Part shown: positions 1 through 11,354 of the stretch, one piece after another | Position numbering within the stretch: position 1 is the stretch's first letter | Layout: each line of letters opens with the position of its first letter | NCBI RefSeq assembly: GCF_017255415.1 | Contig: NZ_JAFJZZ010000008.1 | Span: 38,369 to 102,368, forward strand | Direction: 5' to 3' | DNA: 64,000 nucleotides | DNA from: Clostridium aminobutyricum | GTDB taxonomy: Bacteria; Bacillota; Clostridia; Peptostreptococcales; Anaerovoracaceae | Notes under the pieces: generated by a model | The model's database searches: none | What the model was told of the DNA's origin: nothing | The model's input: the letters and a program-made list of their open reading frames with translations, nothing else | Made by a program: the position numbers and the translations under genes

Positions 1-655
1 CACGGATTATTCTGCAGTAAAAAAACTCCTGTCTGAAAAAGATGAAGTGCTGGCGAAGGCCATTGATTATGGGCACGGTATCCGCATTCTGAGGCAGGAA
101 TCGTGGGAGGCGTTAATTTCTTTTATCGTTTCGCAGAACAACAATATCACGAGAATAAAAAAGTGTATTGACGGATTGTGTGAGCGTTTTGGAGAACATG
201 CAGGAGAATACCGCGGAAAAAGTTACTATTCCTTCCCAACAGCTGTTCGGTTGGCCGGACTGACAGAAGAGGATTTAGCTCCCATTCGGTTAGGCTATCG
301 GGCCAAATACATCTTGGAGACGGCGAAGGCGGTGGCAGGCGAAAAAGACCCGGAAGCCTGCATATCGGAAGCTTGCCATTTAAACCGTATGAGGCAGGCT
401 TCTACGGAAGAAGCGTACGATTATCTGACTCAGCTTTGCGGAGTAGGGCCCAAGGTCGCCAATTGCATCCTTCTCTATGGAATGGCAAAGCACGAGAGCT
501 TTCCTATTGATGTATGGGTAAAGCGTGTCATGAATCGACTTTATGGGATCGAAGAAAACGATGTGAAAACAATGGCTGAATACGCAAAACAGAATTTCGG
601 TGAATACGGCGGAATTGCGCAGCATTATTTGTTTTACTATATTCGAAGCATATAA
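1..655 (+). CDS. 8-oxoguanine DNA glycosylase/AP lyase, 5' end cut by the window edge
   Basis: Base-excision-repair glycosylase of the HhH-GPD superfamily, OGG type. The frame is open to the left edge (first full codon at base 2), so the gene starts outside the window; an internal GTG at 47 is not the start. The helix-hairpin-helix GVGPKVA carries the expected catalytic lysine (codon 452-454), followed by the catalytic aspartate in FPIDVW (codon 509-511). The segment RILRQ..EALISFIVSQNNN is typical of the OGG core. About 217 C-terminal residues are visible; the N-terminal TBP-like domain is missing only because of the window edge. The next gene starts 37 bp downstream and may be co-transcribed. 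Confidence 0.85.
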   Translation, partial: TDYSAVKKLLSEKDEVLAKAIDYGHGIRILRQESWEALISFIVSQNNNITRIKKCIDGLCERFGEHAGEYRGKSYYSFPTAVRLAGLTEEDLAPIRLGYRAKYILETAKAVAGEKDPEACISEACHLNRMRQASTEEAYDYLTQLCGVGPKVANCILLYGMAKHESFPIDVWVKRVMNRLYGIEENDVKTMAEYAKQNFGEYGGIAQHYLFYYIRSI

Positions 656-692
656 CCGGTAAGCAGCAGAAAATAGACGGACAAGGGGAGTT

Positions 693-1379
693 ATGATAGG
701 AGCAATGGTAAACGCACTGGCAATTGCAGGTTGTGGTGTATTAGGAACATACGTAATAAAAGGTGTGCCGGAACGTTTTGAAAAAATCGTCATGAAATCA
801 ATCGCGCTGGCTTTAATTTACATAGGGATAGCCGGGGCATTGCAAAATCAGCAGGTGATGGTGTTGATTTTAAGCTTGGTGCTCGGCGCATTGATCGGTG
901 AGGCAATGGATATCAACAAAGGTATGAACAAGCTGGGTCAATGGATTGAATACAAAATGGGGTTTTCGGGAGGAACTTTCTCACAAGGATTCGTATCGAC
1001 CTCCATTTTATTTTGCACAGGTTCCATGAGTATCGTAGGAGCTTTAAACAGCGGACTTCAAGGCAACAATGAAATGCTTTTCGCAAAAGCCATATTGGAT
1101 GGTATACTTGCCATTATATTTGCTTCTCAATTGGGTATTGGTGTGGTGTTTTCCGCTATTCCGGTCTTACTGTATGAAGGCAGTATTGCACTTTGTGCTA
1201 CTTTTATGAAAGACCTGTTGACGGAAGAGATTATTAGGGAAATGTCGGCGGTAGGCAGCTTATTGATTGCCGCGATTGGATTTAACTTTATGGAAGTGAA
1301 AGAAATCAAGGTAGCTAATTTAATACCGGCCATATTTTTGCCGTGGCTGTTTATCGCAATACAAACGCATATCCTGTAA
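693..1379 (+). CDS. DUF554 family membrane protein (YdfK/YqgA-like)
   Basis: A 228-residue, highly hydrophobic protein with about six or seven membrane segments and the N-terminal GAMVNALAI..G pattern and central SILFCTGSMSIVGALNSGL motif of DUF554 proteins. The family's function is not established; it is usually described as an integral membrane protein, possibly a transporter. ATG at 693 follows AAGGGGAG at good spacing. It lies 37 bp after the glycosylase and is closed by a terminator-like hairpin, so the two could form a transcription unit. Confidence 0.75.
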   Translation: MIGAMVNALAIAGCGVLGTYVIKGVPERFEKIVMKSIALALIYIGIAGALQNQQVMVLILSLVLGALIGEAMDINKGMNKLGQWIEYKMGFSGGTFSQGFVSTSILFCTGSMSIVGALNSGLQGNNEMLFAKAILDGILAIIFASQLGIGVVFSAIPVLLYEGSIALCATFMKDLLTEEIIREMSAVGSLLIAAIGFNFMEVKEIKVANLIPAIFLPWLFIAIQTHIL

Positions 1380-1404
1380 GGGGAAATCATATATATCATA
1401 TATA

Positions 1405-1440
1405 AGGCATATTCCAGACATTGGGATATGTCTTTTTTTG
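1405..1440 (+). terminator. Rho-independent terminator after DUF554 gene
   Basis: An imperfect stem of about 10 bp (GGCATATTCC against GGGATATGTC, with G-U pairs) is followed directly by a run of seven T. It separates the DUF554 gene from the groESL promoter. Confidence 0.65.
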
Positions 1441-1475
1441 TAGAAGAGATTGCAGGAAAAAATTTAAAAAAAGTA

Positions 1476-1503
1476 TTGACTTTAATTGGGATTCGATTAA
1501 AAT
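1476..1503 (+). promoter_or_regulatory. groESL promoter
   Basis: TTGACT at 1476-1481 and TAAAAT at 1498-1503 are separated by 16 bp, a near-consensus housekeeping sigma promoter. The CIRCE operator begins five bases downstream and would cover the transcription start. Confidence 0.7.
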
Positions 1504-1507
1504 AGAA

Positions 1508-1534
1508 TTAGCACTCAATGAGAATGAGTGCTAA
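1508..1534 (+). promoter_or_regulatory. CIRCE operator (HrcA binding site)
   Basis: A perfect CIRCE inverted repeat: TTAGCACTC, nine-base spacer, GAGTGCTAA. This is the known binding site of the heat-shock repressor HrcA, placed to repress groES-groEL at normal temperature. hrcA itself is not in the window. Confidence 0.95.
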
Positions 1535-1581
1535 CAAACGCAACGTACATTGGCAGATTAAAATTAGACACTGCCCCATAA

Positions 1582-3701
<2,120 letters not shown>

Positions 3702-3757
3702 GCCCACTCAAATGGCAAAGAAACTTTTTTAAACTTAAATTTCAAATTTACGATTAT

Positions 3758-3788
3758 AGGGATAGCCTTAGGCTATCTCTATTTTATT
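3758..3788 (+). terminator. Terminator of groESL operon
   Basis: A 10-bp stem (AGGGATAGCC / GGCTATCTCT, one G-U pair) with a three-base loop, followed by ATTTTATT. Confidence 0.75.
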
Positions 3789-4114
3789 ACAAGGAAATAT
3801 CGTCGTTTTCATAATATAAACGGAAGCACAAAAGATAAATCCCGTACAATTAATTTGACTTTTTATTTTTTGTTCGGAAAATGAATCTTCGAAATTTTCA
3901 TAAATGTCAAATCCTTTTGATTGCTAAAAATAGCCAATTCTAGACAAAAATACTTTGAAATAGGTCGCTTTTGTGTTGTATTATAGCGCTACTTGTTATA
4001 AAATAGTATAATTAAACCCAAAGCTATTTATATTAAATAGAAGACATATTACAAGGGAGTAGAGCCTGGAAAAATCGGGAAAAATAATCGAAATCCAGAC
4101 AATTGGGAGTAGAC
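3789..4114. other. AT-rich intergenic region upstream of the VanY-like gene
   Basis: No gene is visible. A possible promoter is TTGAAA at 3955-3960 with TATTAT at 3979-3984 (18-bp spacer); a second TATAAT lies at 4007-4012. A weak hairpin (CTGGA/TCCAG) is present around 4066-4097 just before the start codon. I recognise no riboswitch. Confidence 0.35.
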
Positions 4115-5026
4115 ATGAGTGAGTTTTACGTTTCTGAAAAACGAAAAATGATTTTTTACAAGCAGCAAATAAAAACGTCCTTATCCAGGCGTTTGATCGT
4201 TGCTGTTTCTGTTGCCTTGTTAGTAAGTCAAACTTTTCTTTATTCACTTGGGATACCGCTGATGGCAAGCGGTGTTCATCCTGAAAGCCATTCCGGGCTA
4301 CTGCCGCCAGCCTTTGAACTATCGCAAGGGGGCACAAATCATGGCAGCGGTCAACCGGAAGGTCCTGTGAAACATCCTTCGGAAGGTGCATTGCCGGGTG
4401 CGGTGACACAATCAGCCATCCAACCGACAGCTTTAACAAATGATATCAATAAGGGCTTACTTATTCTTGTCAATAAACAACATGCTGTGGACAAGGAGTA
4501 CAAGCCGTCTGACCTAACTGCGATCAAGTATTATGCAGAAGACAGAAGTCCGAGTTCAAGATATATGAGGGAAGAGGCCGCGCAAGCATTTAATCAAATG
4601 TCTGAGGCTGCCGCACAGGAAGGCTATACCATCGTTGTAACGACTGCATACAGAAGTTATGAATTTCAGACTCAGCTGTACAATAATTATGTGAACACGT
4701 ACGGACAAGCTGCGGCAGATACATTCAGCGCACAGCCCGGCAAAAGCGAACATCAGACCGGTTTATCGGCGGATGTTTCCTCTCCGTCTGTCCATTATGA
4801 ACTGACCAAAAAATATATTGATACAGCGGAAGGGAAATGGTTAAATGATAACGCTCATAAGTTCGGCTTCATCATAAGGTTTCCTCTAGGGAAAGAAGAC
4901 ATCACAGGCTATATGTATGAACCGTGGCATGTACGCTATGTAGGAAAGACTGCGGCGGAAGAGATCTATACAAAGGGAATCACCCTTGAAGAATATTGGG
5001 ACAGCTATCTAAAGACCATGGAATAG
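4115..5026 (+). CDS. D-alanyl-D-alanine carboxypeptidase, VanY/M15B family, membrane-anchored
   Basis: A zinc peptidase that trims the terminal D-Ala from peptidoglycan stem peptides. The 303-residue protein has an N-terminal signal-anchor (about residues 22-50), a Pro/Gly-rich linker and a C-terminal M15B domain. The zinc site is intact: [12 protein letters not shown] (His about 213, Asp in the same motif) and EPWHVRYVG (catalytic Glu and His about 272). The AYRSYEFQ segment is typical of the family. ATG at 4115 is chosen because GGGAG lies just upstream; a TTG at 4103 is in frame but less likely. Nothing suggests a vancomycin-resistance cluster, so a housekeeping wall role is inferred. Confidence 0.85.
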   Translation: MSEFYVSEKRKMIFYKQQIKTSLSRRLIVAVSVALLVSQTFLYSLGIPLMASGVHPESHSGLLPPAFELSQGGTNHGSGQPEGPVKHPSEGALPGAVTQSAIQPTALTNDINKGLLILVNKQHAVDKEYKPSDLTAIKYYAEDRSPSSRYMREEAAQAFNQMSEAAAQEGYTIVVTTAYRSYEFQTQLYNNYVNTYGQAAADTFSAQPGKSEHQTGLSADVSSPSVHYELTKKYIDTAEGKWLNDNAHKFGFIIRFPLGKEDITGYMYEPWHVRYVGKTAAEEIYTKGITLEEYWDSYLKTME

Positions 5027-5139
5027 CAGCGTTTTACGTTAAAAAAGAAATCGAAATCAGTTTGATACTGATTGATAGTTATAATTTGTTGCCTATGAAA
5101 GTCCGCATAACGCGGATGAAAAAAGCAAAAGGAGGAGAA

Positions 5140-6648
5140 ATGGCACAGTATTTCAATGAACCATCAAGAACATTTAACGAGTACTTATTAGTACCGGGCT
5201 TTTCATCAAAGGATTGCACCCCGGACAATGTAAGCTTAAAAACACCGGTAGTAAAGTATAAGAAGGGTGAAGCAGCCCCGATTATTATGAATATTCCGCT
5301 TGTGTCTGCCATCATGCAGTCGGTATCCGATGACAAAATGGCCGTTGCACTGGCGAAAGAAGGCGGCATTTCCTTTATCTTTGGCTCCCAGTCCATTGAA
5401 AGCCAAGCGGCCATGGTAAAGAGAGTAAAAAGCCACAAGGCAGGATTCGTAAAAAGTGACTCCAACTTAAGACCCGATCAAACGTTGGCGGATATTTTAG
5501 AATTAAAGAAAAGAAGCGGACACTCCACTGTAGCCATCACCGATGACGGAACGGCGGAGGGCAAAATCTTAGGGATCGTTACCAGCAGAGACTATAGAGT
5601 GAGCAGAATGAGCAATGATACGAAGATTTCTGAGTTCATGACACCGTTTTCTTCATTAGTATATGCACAGGAAGGCTGTACTTTATCCGAAGCCAATGAT
5701 ATGCTTTGGGATCATAAGCTGAATGCGCTTCCGATTATTGATAAAAATCAGCGTTTAACCCATTTTGTATTTCGTAAGGACTATGACAGCCATAAAGCAA
5801 ATCCAAATGAATTGTTGGATCAGCATAAGCGATATGTGGTGGGCGCCGGTGTGAATACCAGAGATTACGAACAGAGAATTCCTGCGCTTGTAGAAGCAGG
5901 TGCGGATGTACTTTGTATCGATTCCTCAGAAGGTTTCTCCGAATGGCAGAAAGATACGATTGATTTTATAAGAAGCAAATACGGTGACAGCGTTAAGATC
6001 GGTGCAGGTAATGTAGTGGATAAAGAGGGCTTCCTTTATTTGGCGGAAGCAGGTGCGGACTTTATCAAGATCGGTATCGGTGGTGGTTCGATTTGTATTA
6101 CAAGAGAGCAGAAAGGCATCGGACGTGGACAGGCCTCTGCCGTTATCGAAGTGGCAGAAGCGCGAGATGAATACTTTGAAGAGACCGGAATCTATATTCC
6201 GATTTGTTCGGACGGCGGCATCGTATACGATTATCACATGACATTGGCACTGGCTATGGGAGCGGATTTTATCATGCTTGGACGATATTTCTCCAGATTT
6301 GATGAATCTCCGACAAATAAGCTTAACATAAATGGTACTTATGTAAAGGAATATTGGGGTGAAGGTTCCAATAGAGCTAGAAACTGGCAGCGTTACGATC
6401 TTGGCGGTGATGGTACCCTTAAGTTTGAAGAAGGAGTAGATTCCTATGTTCCGTATGCCGGAAGCTTAAAGGACAATGTACAGCTCTCTTTAAATAAAGT
6501 GAAGTCTACTATGTGTAACTGCGGAACGTTAACTATTCCTGAGCTTCAGAAGAATGCAAAGATTACGCTGGTTTCTGCAACCAGTATCGTGGAAGGCGGA
6601 GCTCATGACGTTATCCTAAAGGATACCTCCAATAATACGCTCCGATAG
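5140..6648 (+). CDS. guaB: IMP dehydrogenase, 502 aa, close to the Tritrichomonas foetus type
   Basis: NAD-dependent oxidation of IMP to XMP, the committed step of GMP synthesis. The TIM barrel is split by a pair of CBS domains (about residues 105-230). The catalytic cysteine in [15 protein letters not shown] falls at residue 319 and the flap pair Arg-Tyr in NWQRYDLGG at 418-419, the numbering I recall for the Tritrichomonas foetus enzyme; start, length and many blocks also resemble that protein. ATG at 5140 is chosen because AAGGAGGAG precedes it; the frame stays open upstream without a good ribosome site. guaA follows 77 bp later, so the two GMP steps are consecutive. Confidence 0.95.
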   Translation: MAQYFNEPSRTFNEYLLVPGFSSKDCTPDNVSLKTPVVKYKKGEAAPIIMNIPLVSAIMQSVSDDKMAVALAKEGGISFIFGSQSIESQAAMVKRVKSHKAGFVKSDSNLRPDQTLADILELKKRSGHSTVAITDDGTAEGKILGIVTSRDYRVSRMSNDTKISEFMTPFSSLVYAQEGCTLSEANDMLWDHKLNALPIIDKNQRLTHFVFRKDYDSHKANPNELLDQHKRYVVGAGVNTRDYEQRIPALVEAGADVLCIDSSEGFSEWQKDTIDFIRSKYGDSVKIGAGNVVDKEGFLYLAEAGADFIKIGIGGGSICITREQKGIGRGQASAVIEVAEARDEYFEETGIYIPICSDGGIVYDYHMTLALAMGADFIMLGRYFSRFDESPTNKLNINGTYVKEYWGEGSNRARNWQRYDLGGDGTLKFEEGVDSYVPYAGSLKDNVQLSLNKVKSTMCNCGTLTIPELQKNAKITLVSATSIVEGGAHDVILKDTSNNTLR

Positions 6649-6725
6649 ATCATAGAGGGTAAACTGCGCTCTAAAATTTGAAATGAAAAATAACTTTTAT
6701 TGCAATACAACGAAAGAGGACAAAA

Positions 6726-8267
6726 ATGCAACAAGAAAAAATTATCGTTTTAGACTTTGGCGGTCAGTACAATCAGCTGATTGCCAGGCGAGTGAGAGAA
6801 TGTAATGTATATTGCGAAGTGCATCCATATACGCTTTCTCTGGAAAAAATCAAGGAGCTAAATCCGAAGGGTATCATTTTTACCGGCGGACCGAACAGTG
6901 TATACGGAGAAGATTCTCCGCAGTGCAATCCGGAATTATATAAGATGGGTATTCCTATTTTGGGATTATGCTACGGAGCACAGCTTTTAGCCCATCAGCT
7001 TGGCGGAAAAGTAGAAACTGCACCGGTATCGGAATATGGAAGAACAGAAGTGACTGTTGATAAAAAGTCCCCATTGTTTAAAGATGTATCGGAAAAGACC
7101 ATCTGCTGGATGAGCCATACCGACTATATTTCAAAAACACCGGAAGGTTTTGTGACGACTGCTTCCACACCGGTATGCCCAGTGGCAGCAATGGAATGCC
7201 CTGAAAAGGGCCTCTATGCAATGCAGCACCATCCTGAGGTAAATCATACACAGGAAGGTACAACAATGCTGGAAGCGTTCGTAAAGGATGTCTGTGGCTG
7301 TATAGGTGATTGGAAGATGGATTCCTTCGTAGAGGAAACGATTAAGTCTATCAAAGAAAAAGTCGGAAACGGAAAAGTGCTTTGCGCTCTTTCCGGCGGA
7401 GTGGACTCTTCTGTAGCGGCGGTAATGCTTTCCAAGGCGGTAGGAAATCAGTTGACTTGTGTGTTCGTAGACCACGGTCTTCTTCGTAAAGATGAAGGGG
7501 ATGAAGTCGAAGCCGTATTTGGACCAAGCGGAGATTATAACCTAAACTTTATTCGAGTAAACGCACAGGAGAGATTCTACACCAAGCTTGCAGGAATAGA
7601 AGAGCCGGAAGCAAAGCGAAAGATTATCGGTGAAGAATTTATCCGAGTATTCGAAGAAGAAGCAAAGAAAATCGGTACGGTAGACTTTCTCGTACAAGGG
7701 ACGATTTATCCGGACGTGATCGAAAGTGGACTTGGCAAATCAGCAGTCATCAAATCCCACCACAATGTAGGCGGGCTTCCTGACTGTGTAGATTTTAAGG
7801 AAATCATCGAACCGCTTCGTATGCTGTTTAAGGATGAAGTGAGAAAAGCAGGTCTTGAACTTGGTATTCCTCATCATCTGGTATTCAGGCAGCCGTTCCC
7901 AGGCCCGGGACTCGGCATCCGGATCATCGGTGAAGTCACAGCAGAAAAGGTAAAGATTGTACAGGAAGCCGATGCGATCTATAGAGAAGAAATCGCAAAA
8001 GCCGGTATTGATAAGGATATCAACCAGTACTTCGCGGCTCTTACCAACATGAGATCCGTAGGGGTCATGGGCGACTTCAGAACCTACGATTATGCGGTGG
8101 TACTTCGTGCCGTAACCACTTCCGACTTCATGACAGCAGAATCCGCAGAACTTCCGTGGGACGTGCTTGGAAAGGTGACCACAAGAATTGTAAATGAAGT
8201 GAAACATGTAAACAGGGTGTTTTATGATTTGACGGGCAAACCGCCTGCTACGATTGAGATGGAATAA
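6726..8267 (+). CDS. guaA: GMP synthase (glutamine-hydrolysing)
   Basis: Converts XMP to GMP using glutamine and ATP. The 513-residue protein has the class I glutamine amidotransferase domain first (catalytic Cys in [12 protein letters not shown], His in MQHHPEV), then the ATP pyrophosphatase P-loop [10 protein letters not shown] around residue 223, and the C-terminal dimerisation domain ending in [11 protein letters not shown], as is usual. AGAGGA precedes the ATG. It lies just downstream of guaB and is closed by a strong terminator. Confidence 0.97.
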   Translation: MQQEKIIVLDFGGQYNQLIARRVRECNVYCEVHPYTLSLEKIKELNPKGIIFTGGPNSVYGEDSPQCNPELYKMGIPILGLCYGAQLLAHQLGGKVETAPVSEYGRTEVTVDKKSPLFKDVSEKTICWMSHTDYISKTPEGFVTTASTPVCPVAAMECPEKGLYAMQHHPEVNHTQEGTTMLEAFVKDVCGCIGDWKMDSFVEETIKSIKEKVGNGKVLCALSGGVDSSVAAVMLSKAVGNQLTCVFVDHGLLRKDEGDEVEAVFGPSGDYNLNFIRVNAQERFYTKLAGIEEPEAKRKIIGEEFIRVFEEEAKKIGTVDFLVQGTIYPDVIESGLGKSAVIKSHHNVGGLPDCVDFKEIIEPLRMLFKDEVRKAGLELGIPHHLVFRQPFPGPGLGIRIIGEVTAEKVKIVQEADAIYREEIAKAGIDKDINQYFAALTNMRSVGVMGDFRTYDYAVVLRAVTTSDFMTAESAELPWDVLGKVTTRIVNEVKHVNRVFYDLTGKPPATIEME

Positions 8268-8296
8268 CTAAAAATTAAATAATATGATACATGTAG

Positions 8297-8330
8297 TGAC
8301 AGCTAAACTTTAAGATTAGCTGTCATTTTT
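8297..8330 (+). terminator. Terminator of guaB-guaA
   Basis: A perfect 10-bp stem TGACAGCTAA / TTAGCTGTCA with a nine-base loop, followed by TTTTT. Confidence 0.9.
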
Positions 8331-8595
8331 ACATCATATCTAATTTATTGAAAGACGAAACTTTTTATAAGAACAGAATGAGTTATAAAAAGTGAACCAT
8401 ATTAATCATGGCATTATTGAATGAACATGCGAATATGTTCACAATGGGGGTCGGCCAAGGGACCTATATTGATAATTCCAACCTTCACTGTCAATAACTT
8501 TCGAAAATGTCACCCCTAAGTCGAGTTAATTATCGGGCGAAAATGTCACCCCCGTGTCAACTCGACTAAGAGATAATTGATTAGATAGAAATACT

Positions 8596-9477
8596 TTATG
8601 CCTGCTTGCTGAAGAATAAATCTTCAAGCATACAAATAATTTCACGATCCGTTTCATCGTAGTTTAATTTAGGAACTAGAGACTGTCCATATTTATAGTA
8701 ATGACTGTCAGCCGGACTTGAAGGTGTGCATGATTCTTTCTTTTGTATCGGTTTACGCTTAGCAGGAATGCATCTGGATACATCAAACACAATGCCTCGA
8801 TATTGAAGCTTTACACCAAACTTCGAGCTTGTGAGTACTTGACACTTTGTATTGAGTGGAATCATTGCCGAATAAGAACCTTCTTCTACTTTAAAGGTTT
8901 TGTTATTAAAAGAGAATATGCCTCCGGAATCTACGTTCCGAGTTTCCTTTATGCAAAGTATATAATCAAGATTAATATCTGAGTCCAGCTTAATGAACAT
9001 GGAATCTGTATCAGCAGGCTCAACGGCAAATTCACTGTTATACGAATAAATGTAGCTTGCAAGGAATTCATTAGCCTGGTCAATTGAAGTTATATTCCTA
9101 ATTGAAAATTCAATAGGAAGCCTACTTTGTAATGTAGCCCATAGCCTTTCAATTCTGCCTTTAGCCTGTGGAGAACGGGCAGGAATGAGTTCAACAGAAA
9201 GCTCTTTAAGACATCTGCCAAATTGAGTATCATTGACCTTGATAGAGGAATCAAAAATAGCTTTCTCTTTGTTTGGGGATTGGAATATTGTATGCCTATC
9301 GGCATAAAGGCTCATGGGAATACCAAAATTTTTAATAGTTCTTTCAAGCATTGCAAAGTATCCCATGAGACATTCATTTTTACAAAGGTAAAGCCCTGTG
9401 ATCTGACTTGTTGCATCATCAATAGCCCCATGCAATGAATACCTTTTAGAATCACCTTTAAGTATCAATAGTTTCAT
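8596..9477 (-). pseudogene. ISNCY-family transposase, C-terminal catalytic part (broken)
   Basis: The fragment contains an integrase-core (rve, DDE) domain: Asp in HGAIDDAT, Asp in SLYADRHTIF and Glu in SPQAKGRIERLW. It is followed by the C-terminal beta-rich tail of the family. The fragment begins in the middle of what should be one 400-odd residue protein. The helix-turn-helix part lies in a different frame just upstream (9458-9688), and the DNA-contact region normally between the two is missing. An internal deletion with a frame change is the simplest reading. No ribosome site precedes the nominal ATG. Confidence 0.75.
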
Positions 9478-9688
9478 TAGAAAGAGAGTTATGCGGGATA
9501 TTCAAAGAATTTTTATGAACGACAGCGGCAGAGCCTAATTCCCTCACTTTCTTTTTTAAGCGCTGTACTTGACGTTCTGAAAGTCCCAATGCAGCTTCAG
9601 GAACAGTTAGGAAGCCAGCGTTTGCTTTGTTGATAATATCGAGTTTATTAAGTTGTTGTCGAGTCAAAGAAATCACATCCTGTTTCAT
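9458..9688 (-). pseudogene. ISNCY-family transposase, N-terminal helix-turn-helix fragment
   Basis: Encodes 76 residues with the family's N-terminal DNA-binding helices (LTVPEAALGLSERQVQRLKKKVRELG). The frame then runs out as SNETIDT and stops, overlapping the catalytic fragment by about 20 bp. It is the 5' part of the same transposase, separated by deletion and frameshift. Confidence 0.7.
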
Positions 9689-9779
9689 AATTATATTTTA
9701 TCTTAGGGGTGACATTTTCGCTCGATAGTTTACATACTGACATTATCGCAAGATAACAACATGATAATTCGACATTTAC

Positions 9780-9808
9780 TTGCTTTATTCTTTTATATAT
9801 GATATAAT
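9780..9808 (+). promoter_or_regulatory. Promoter upstream of short-ORF leader
   Basis: TTGCTT at 9780-9785 and TATAAT at 9803-9808, 17-bp spacer. Transcription would run through a short leader ORF and a terminator before the gene at 10042. Confidence 0.55.
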
Positions 9809-9825
9809 ATAGAAATTGCAGAAGA

Positions 9826-9867
9826 ATGTACTCAATGGGTACTAGATATTTAATTAATAATCAATAA
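9826..9867 (+). other. Possible 13-codon leader peptide
   Basis: ATG followed by 12 sense codons and TAA, just after the promoter and 15 bp ahead of a terminator hairpin. The ribosome site is weak (GCAGAAG). This arrangement resembles ribosome-controlled attenuation, but coding is not proven. Confidence 0.3.
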
Positions 9868-9882
9868 ATAAGATATTATTTT

Positions 9883-9919
9883 ACTCTTGCGATTTTTGTT
9901 GCAGGAGTTTTTTATTTTT
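9883..9919 (+). terminator. Leader terminator/attenuator before 67-aa gene
   Basis: A 10-bp stem ACTCTTGCGA / TTGCAGGAGT (two G-U pairs) followed by a long T-rich run. It sits between the promoter at 9780 and the gene at 10042, so it should attenuate that gene unless bypassed. Confidence 0.65.
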
Positions 9920-10041
9920 AATAAAAAAAATTAAAAAGGAAATAATAGCTAATATGGGACTGGAGTTCCAGAAATAAGTATCATTAATAAATAATCTGAC
10001 TTGGGTTCATTCGGTAATCCATTTAATAGGGGGTAGATAAA

Positions 10042-10245
10042 ATGAAAACCGCACTAGATTTATTAAAAGAAGTTACCAACTTGGGTTTTGATCAACATAA
10101 AACTCTAGTTCGTATTGATAAGATTTTAGATAAAATGTTAGGTATTGAAAGTCGAAAGCCGTTATTAGATGAAAGACTGCCTGACGATATCTATGTGAAT
10201 ATACTTGGCATTTTCACAGAAGAAACGAAAGATAGAAGAATCTAA
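10042..10245 (+). CDS. Small hypothetical protein, 67 aa
   Basis: I do not recognise this protein. It is a soluble, charged 67-residue chain with a helical N-terminal half (TALDLLKEVTNLG..KTLVRIDKILDKMLG) and an acidic middle. ATG follows AGGGGGT at suitable spacing. It lies downstream of a promoter, short ORF and terminator hairpin, suggesting conditional expression, and next to zinc-ribbon and infC genes that share the long-leader style. Confidence 0.55.
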   Translation: MKTALDLLKEVTNLGFDQHKTLVRIDKILDKMLGIESRKPLLDERLPDDIYVNILGIFTEETKDRRI

Positions 10246-10351
10246 TAAATAGATTTCATTAAAACATATCGAACATATAGAAGTTTTGAAAATCGGATGG
10301 AGTGGTATCAAGTTTCATGGCAATAGAAATAAAAAAAGAAAGAAGAGAATA

Positions 10352-10423
10352 ATGATAGAAGAAAAAAATACTGAGTTTGTGCTCACACAAGAAGTCATTA
10401 ACGAATGCTTACAGTTCATGTAA
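10352..10423 (+). CDS. Possible 23-aa small ORF
   Basis: ATG with AGAAGAGA upstream, 23 codons, TAA, followed 15 bp later by a terminator-like hairpin. No family is recognised and the length alone does not prove translation. Confidence 0.22.
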   Translation: MIEEKNTEFVLTQEVINECLQFM

Positions 10424-10534
10424 GCTCGTTTAAATGCAACACCTTGGATCATTTCAAGGTGTATTTATGTTACATATTGAAATGATTATTTCAATATCAG
10501 AAAGTAGATATTGGATTAATTATGCAACATTTGT

Positions 10535-10562
10535 TAGAGGCTATTGGCCTCTGATTTTTTTT
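10535..10562 (+). terminator. Terminator-like hairpin
   Basis: A 7-bp stem TAGAGGC / GCCTCTG with a four-base loop (TATT), followed by ATTTTTTTT. Confidence 0.6.
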
Positions 10563-10732
10563 ACTCTCATTACAAGAGTATTCTTTAAATTTTATCATAA
10601 ATAAAGCTTGCATTACTTTTGGTTGTGTGATATATTCAGATTATTATAAATATTTTAAAAATCTGATTATACCTTTCACTATAAGGTAGGTTAAAAATCA
10701 GTATTTTGTCTAACATTAAATGGAGGAATGAA

Positions 10733-10897
10733 ATGCCAGATAAAACTTTAATTTGTAAAGAGTGTGGTAAAGAATTTATCTTTACAGAAGGCGAACAGAA
10801 TTTCTATAAAGAAAAAGGATTCGAAAACGAACCACAAAGATGCCCTGACTGTAGAAAAGCAAAAAAACACCAGAATAACAATAACAGAAACTACTAA
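10733..10897 (+). CDS. Zinc-ribbon protein, zf-trcl type, copy 1
   Basis: A 54-residue protein made almost wholly of one zinc ribbon: CKECGKEF, then CPDCRKAKK, with the FTEGEQNFYKEKGFENEPQRC core of the probable zinc-ribbon (zf-trcl) family. The tail is rich in Asn, Arg and Lys, which would suit nucleic-acid contact. The function is not established. ATG at 10733 is chosen over an in-frame upstream start because GGAGG lies at correct spacing. A paralogue lies at 11158. Confidence 0.8.
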   Translation: MPDKTLICKECGKEFIFTEGEQNFYKEKGFENEPQRCPDCRKAKKHQNNNNRNY

Positions 10898-10922
10898 AAC
10901 TAAATAGCTTTTTAAAAAAATT

Positions 10923-10962
10923 AAACTTATAGGATTAAATTTCTGTAGGTTTTTTATTTTTC
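10923..10962 (+). terminator. Terminator after zinc-ribbon gene 1
   Basis: A 10-bp stem AAACTTATAG / CTGTAGGTTT with two G-U pairs, followed by TTTTATTTTT. Confidence 0.65.
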
Positions 10963-11005
10963 ATAAAATTATTTTTAAAATTCAAAAATATTTTTGTAAT
11001 TCTTC

Positions 11006-11034
11006 TTGCTTAATTCCAATTATTATATTATAGT
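11006..11034 (+). promoter_or_regulatory. Promoter of zinc-ribbon gene 2
   Basis: TTGCTT at 11006-11011, TATAGT at 11029-11034, 17-bp spacer. It gives a 5' leader of more than 110 nt that contains a small CTGATA/TATCAG hairpin. Confidence 0.55.
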
Positions 11035-11157
11035 TAAAGAGCTGATATAAACTTTATCAGTTATGGATTAATTGATTTTTGACGACCCTTCTTTGATTTA
11101 TTTAGAGAGATGTCTTTGATTTTGAAATCCTAAATAAAATAAAAGGAGGTTAGTGTT

Positions 11158-11334
11158 ATGGCTGACAAAACAATTACATGCAAAGATTGCGGAGCAGAAT
11201 TTACTTTTACTGAAAGTGAGCAGGCGTTCTACAAAGAGAAGGGATTCGAAAACGAACCACAGAGATGTCCTTCTTGTAGATCCGCAAGAAAACAACAACA
11301 AAGAAATAACAGAAATAATGGCAATAGATACTAA
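11158..11334 (+). CDS. Zinc-ribbon protein, zf-trcl type, copy 2
   Basis: A 58-residue paralogue of the 10733 protein: CKDCGAEF, FTESEQAFYKEKGFENEPQRC, CPSCRSARK and an Arg/Asn/Gln-rich tail. It is preceded by a perfect AGGAGG, while a longer frame overlapping it has no such support. The two copies share KEKGFENEPQRC exactly. infC follows 81 bp later across a terminator, so read-through coupling is possible. Confidence 0.8.
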   Translation: MADKTITCKDCGAEFTFTESEQAFYKEKGFENEPQRCPSCRSARKQQQRNNRNNGNRY

Positions 11335-11354
11335 TAATGATGTTTATTTCAAAC

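Larger units (their letters stand above)
8489..9742 (-). mobile_element. Decayed ISNCY-type insertion sequence
   Basis: About 1.25 kb. Perfect 19-bp inverted copies of CGAAAATGTCACCCCTAAG lie at 8502-8520 and, reversed, at 9702-9720, with a second left-hand copy (CGAAAATGTCACCCCC) at 8538-8553. The outer limits are placed at TGTCA/TGACA ends and are approximate; no target duplication could be recognised. The transposase is split in two frames and lacks a central part, so the element looks dead. It lies between guaA and the small-gene cluster. Confidence 0.6.
10246..10732 (+). other. Long leader/intergenic region with hairpins before zinc-ribbon gene 1
   Basis: No confident gene. A possible 23-aa ORF (10352-10423) follows AGAAGAGA. 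A hairpin ACACCTTG/CAAGGTGT lies at 10439-10462. A terminator-like stem with T-run is at 10535-10562. A promoter candidate is TTGTGT at 10623-10628 with TATAAA at 10645-10650 (16-bp spacer). A stem TACCTT/AAGGTA inside a CTGATT/AATCAG pair precedes the start codon. Confidence 0.4.

Noticed and set aside
4062..4114. Riboswitch before the VanY-like gene
   Set aside because: A weak hairpin is present, but it matches no riboswitch core I know.
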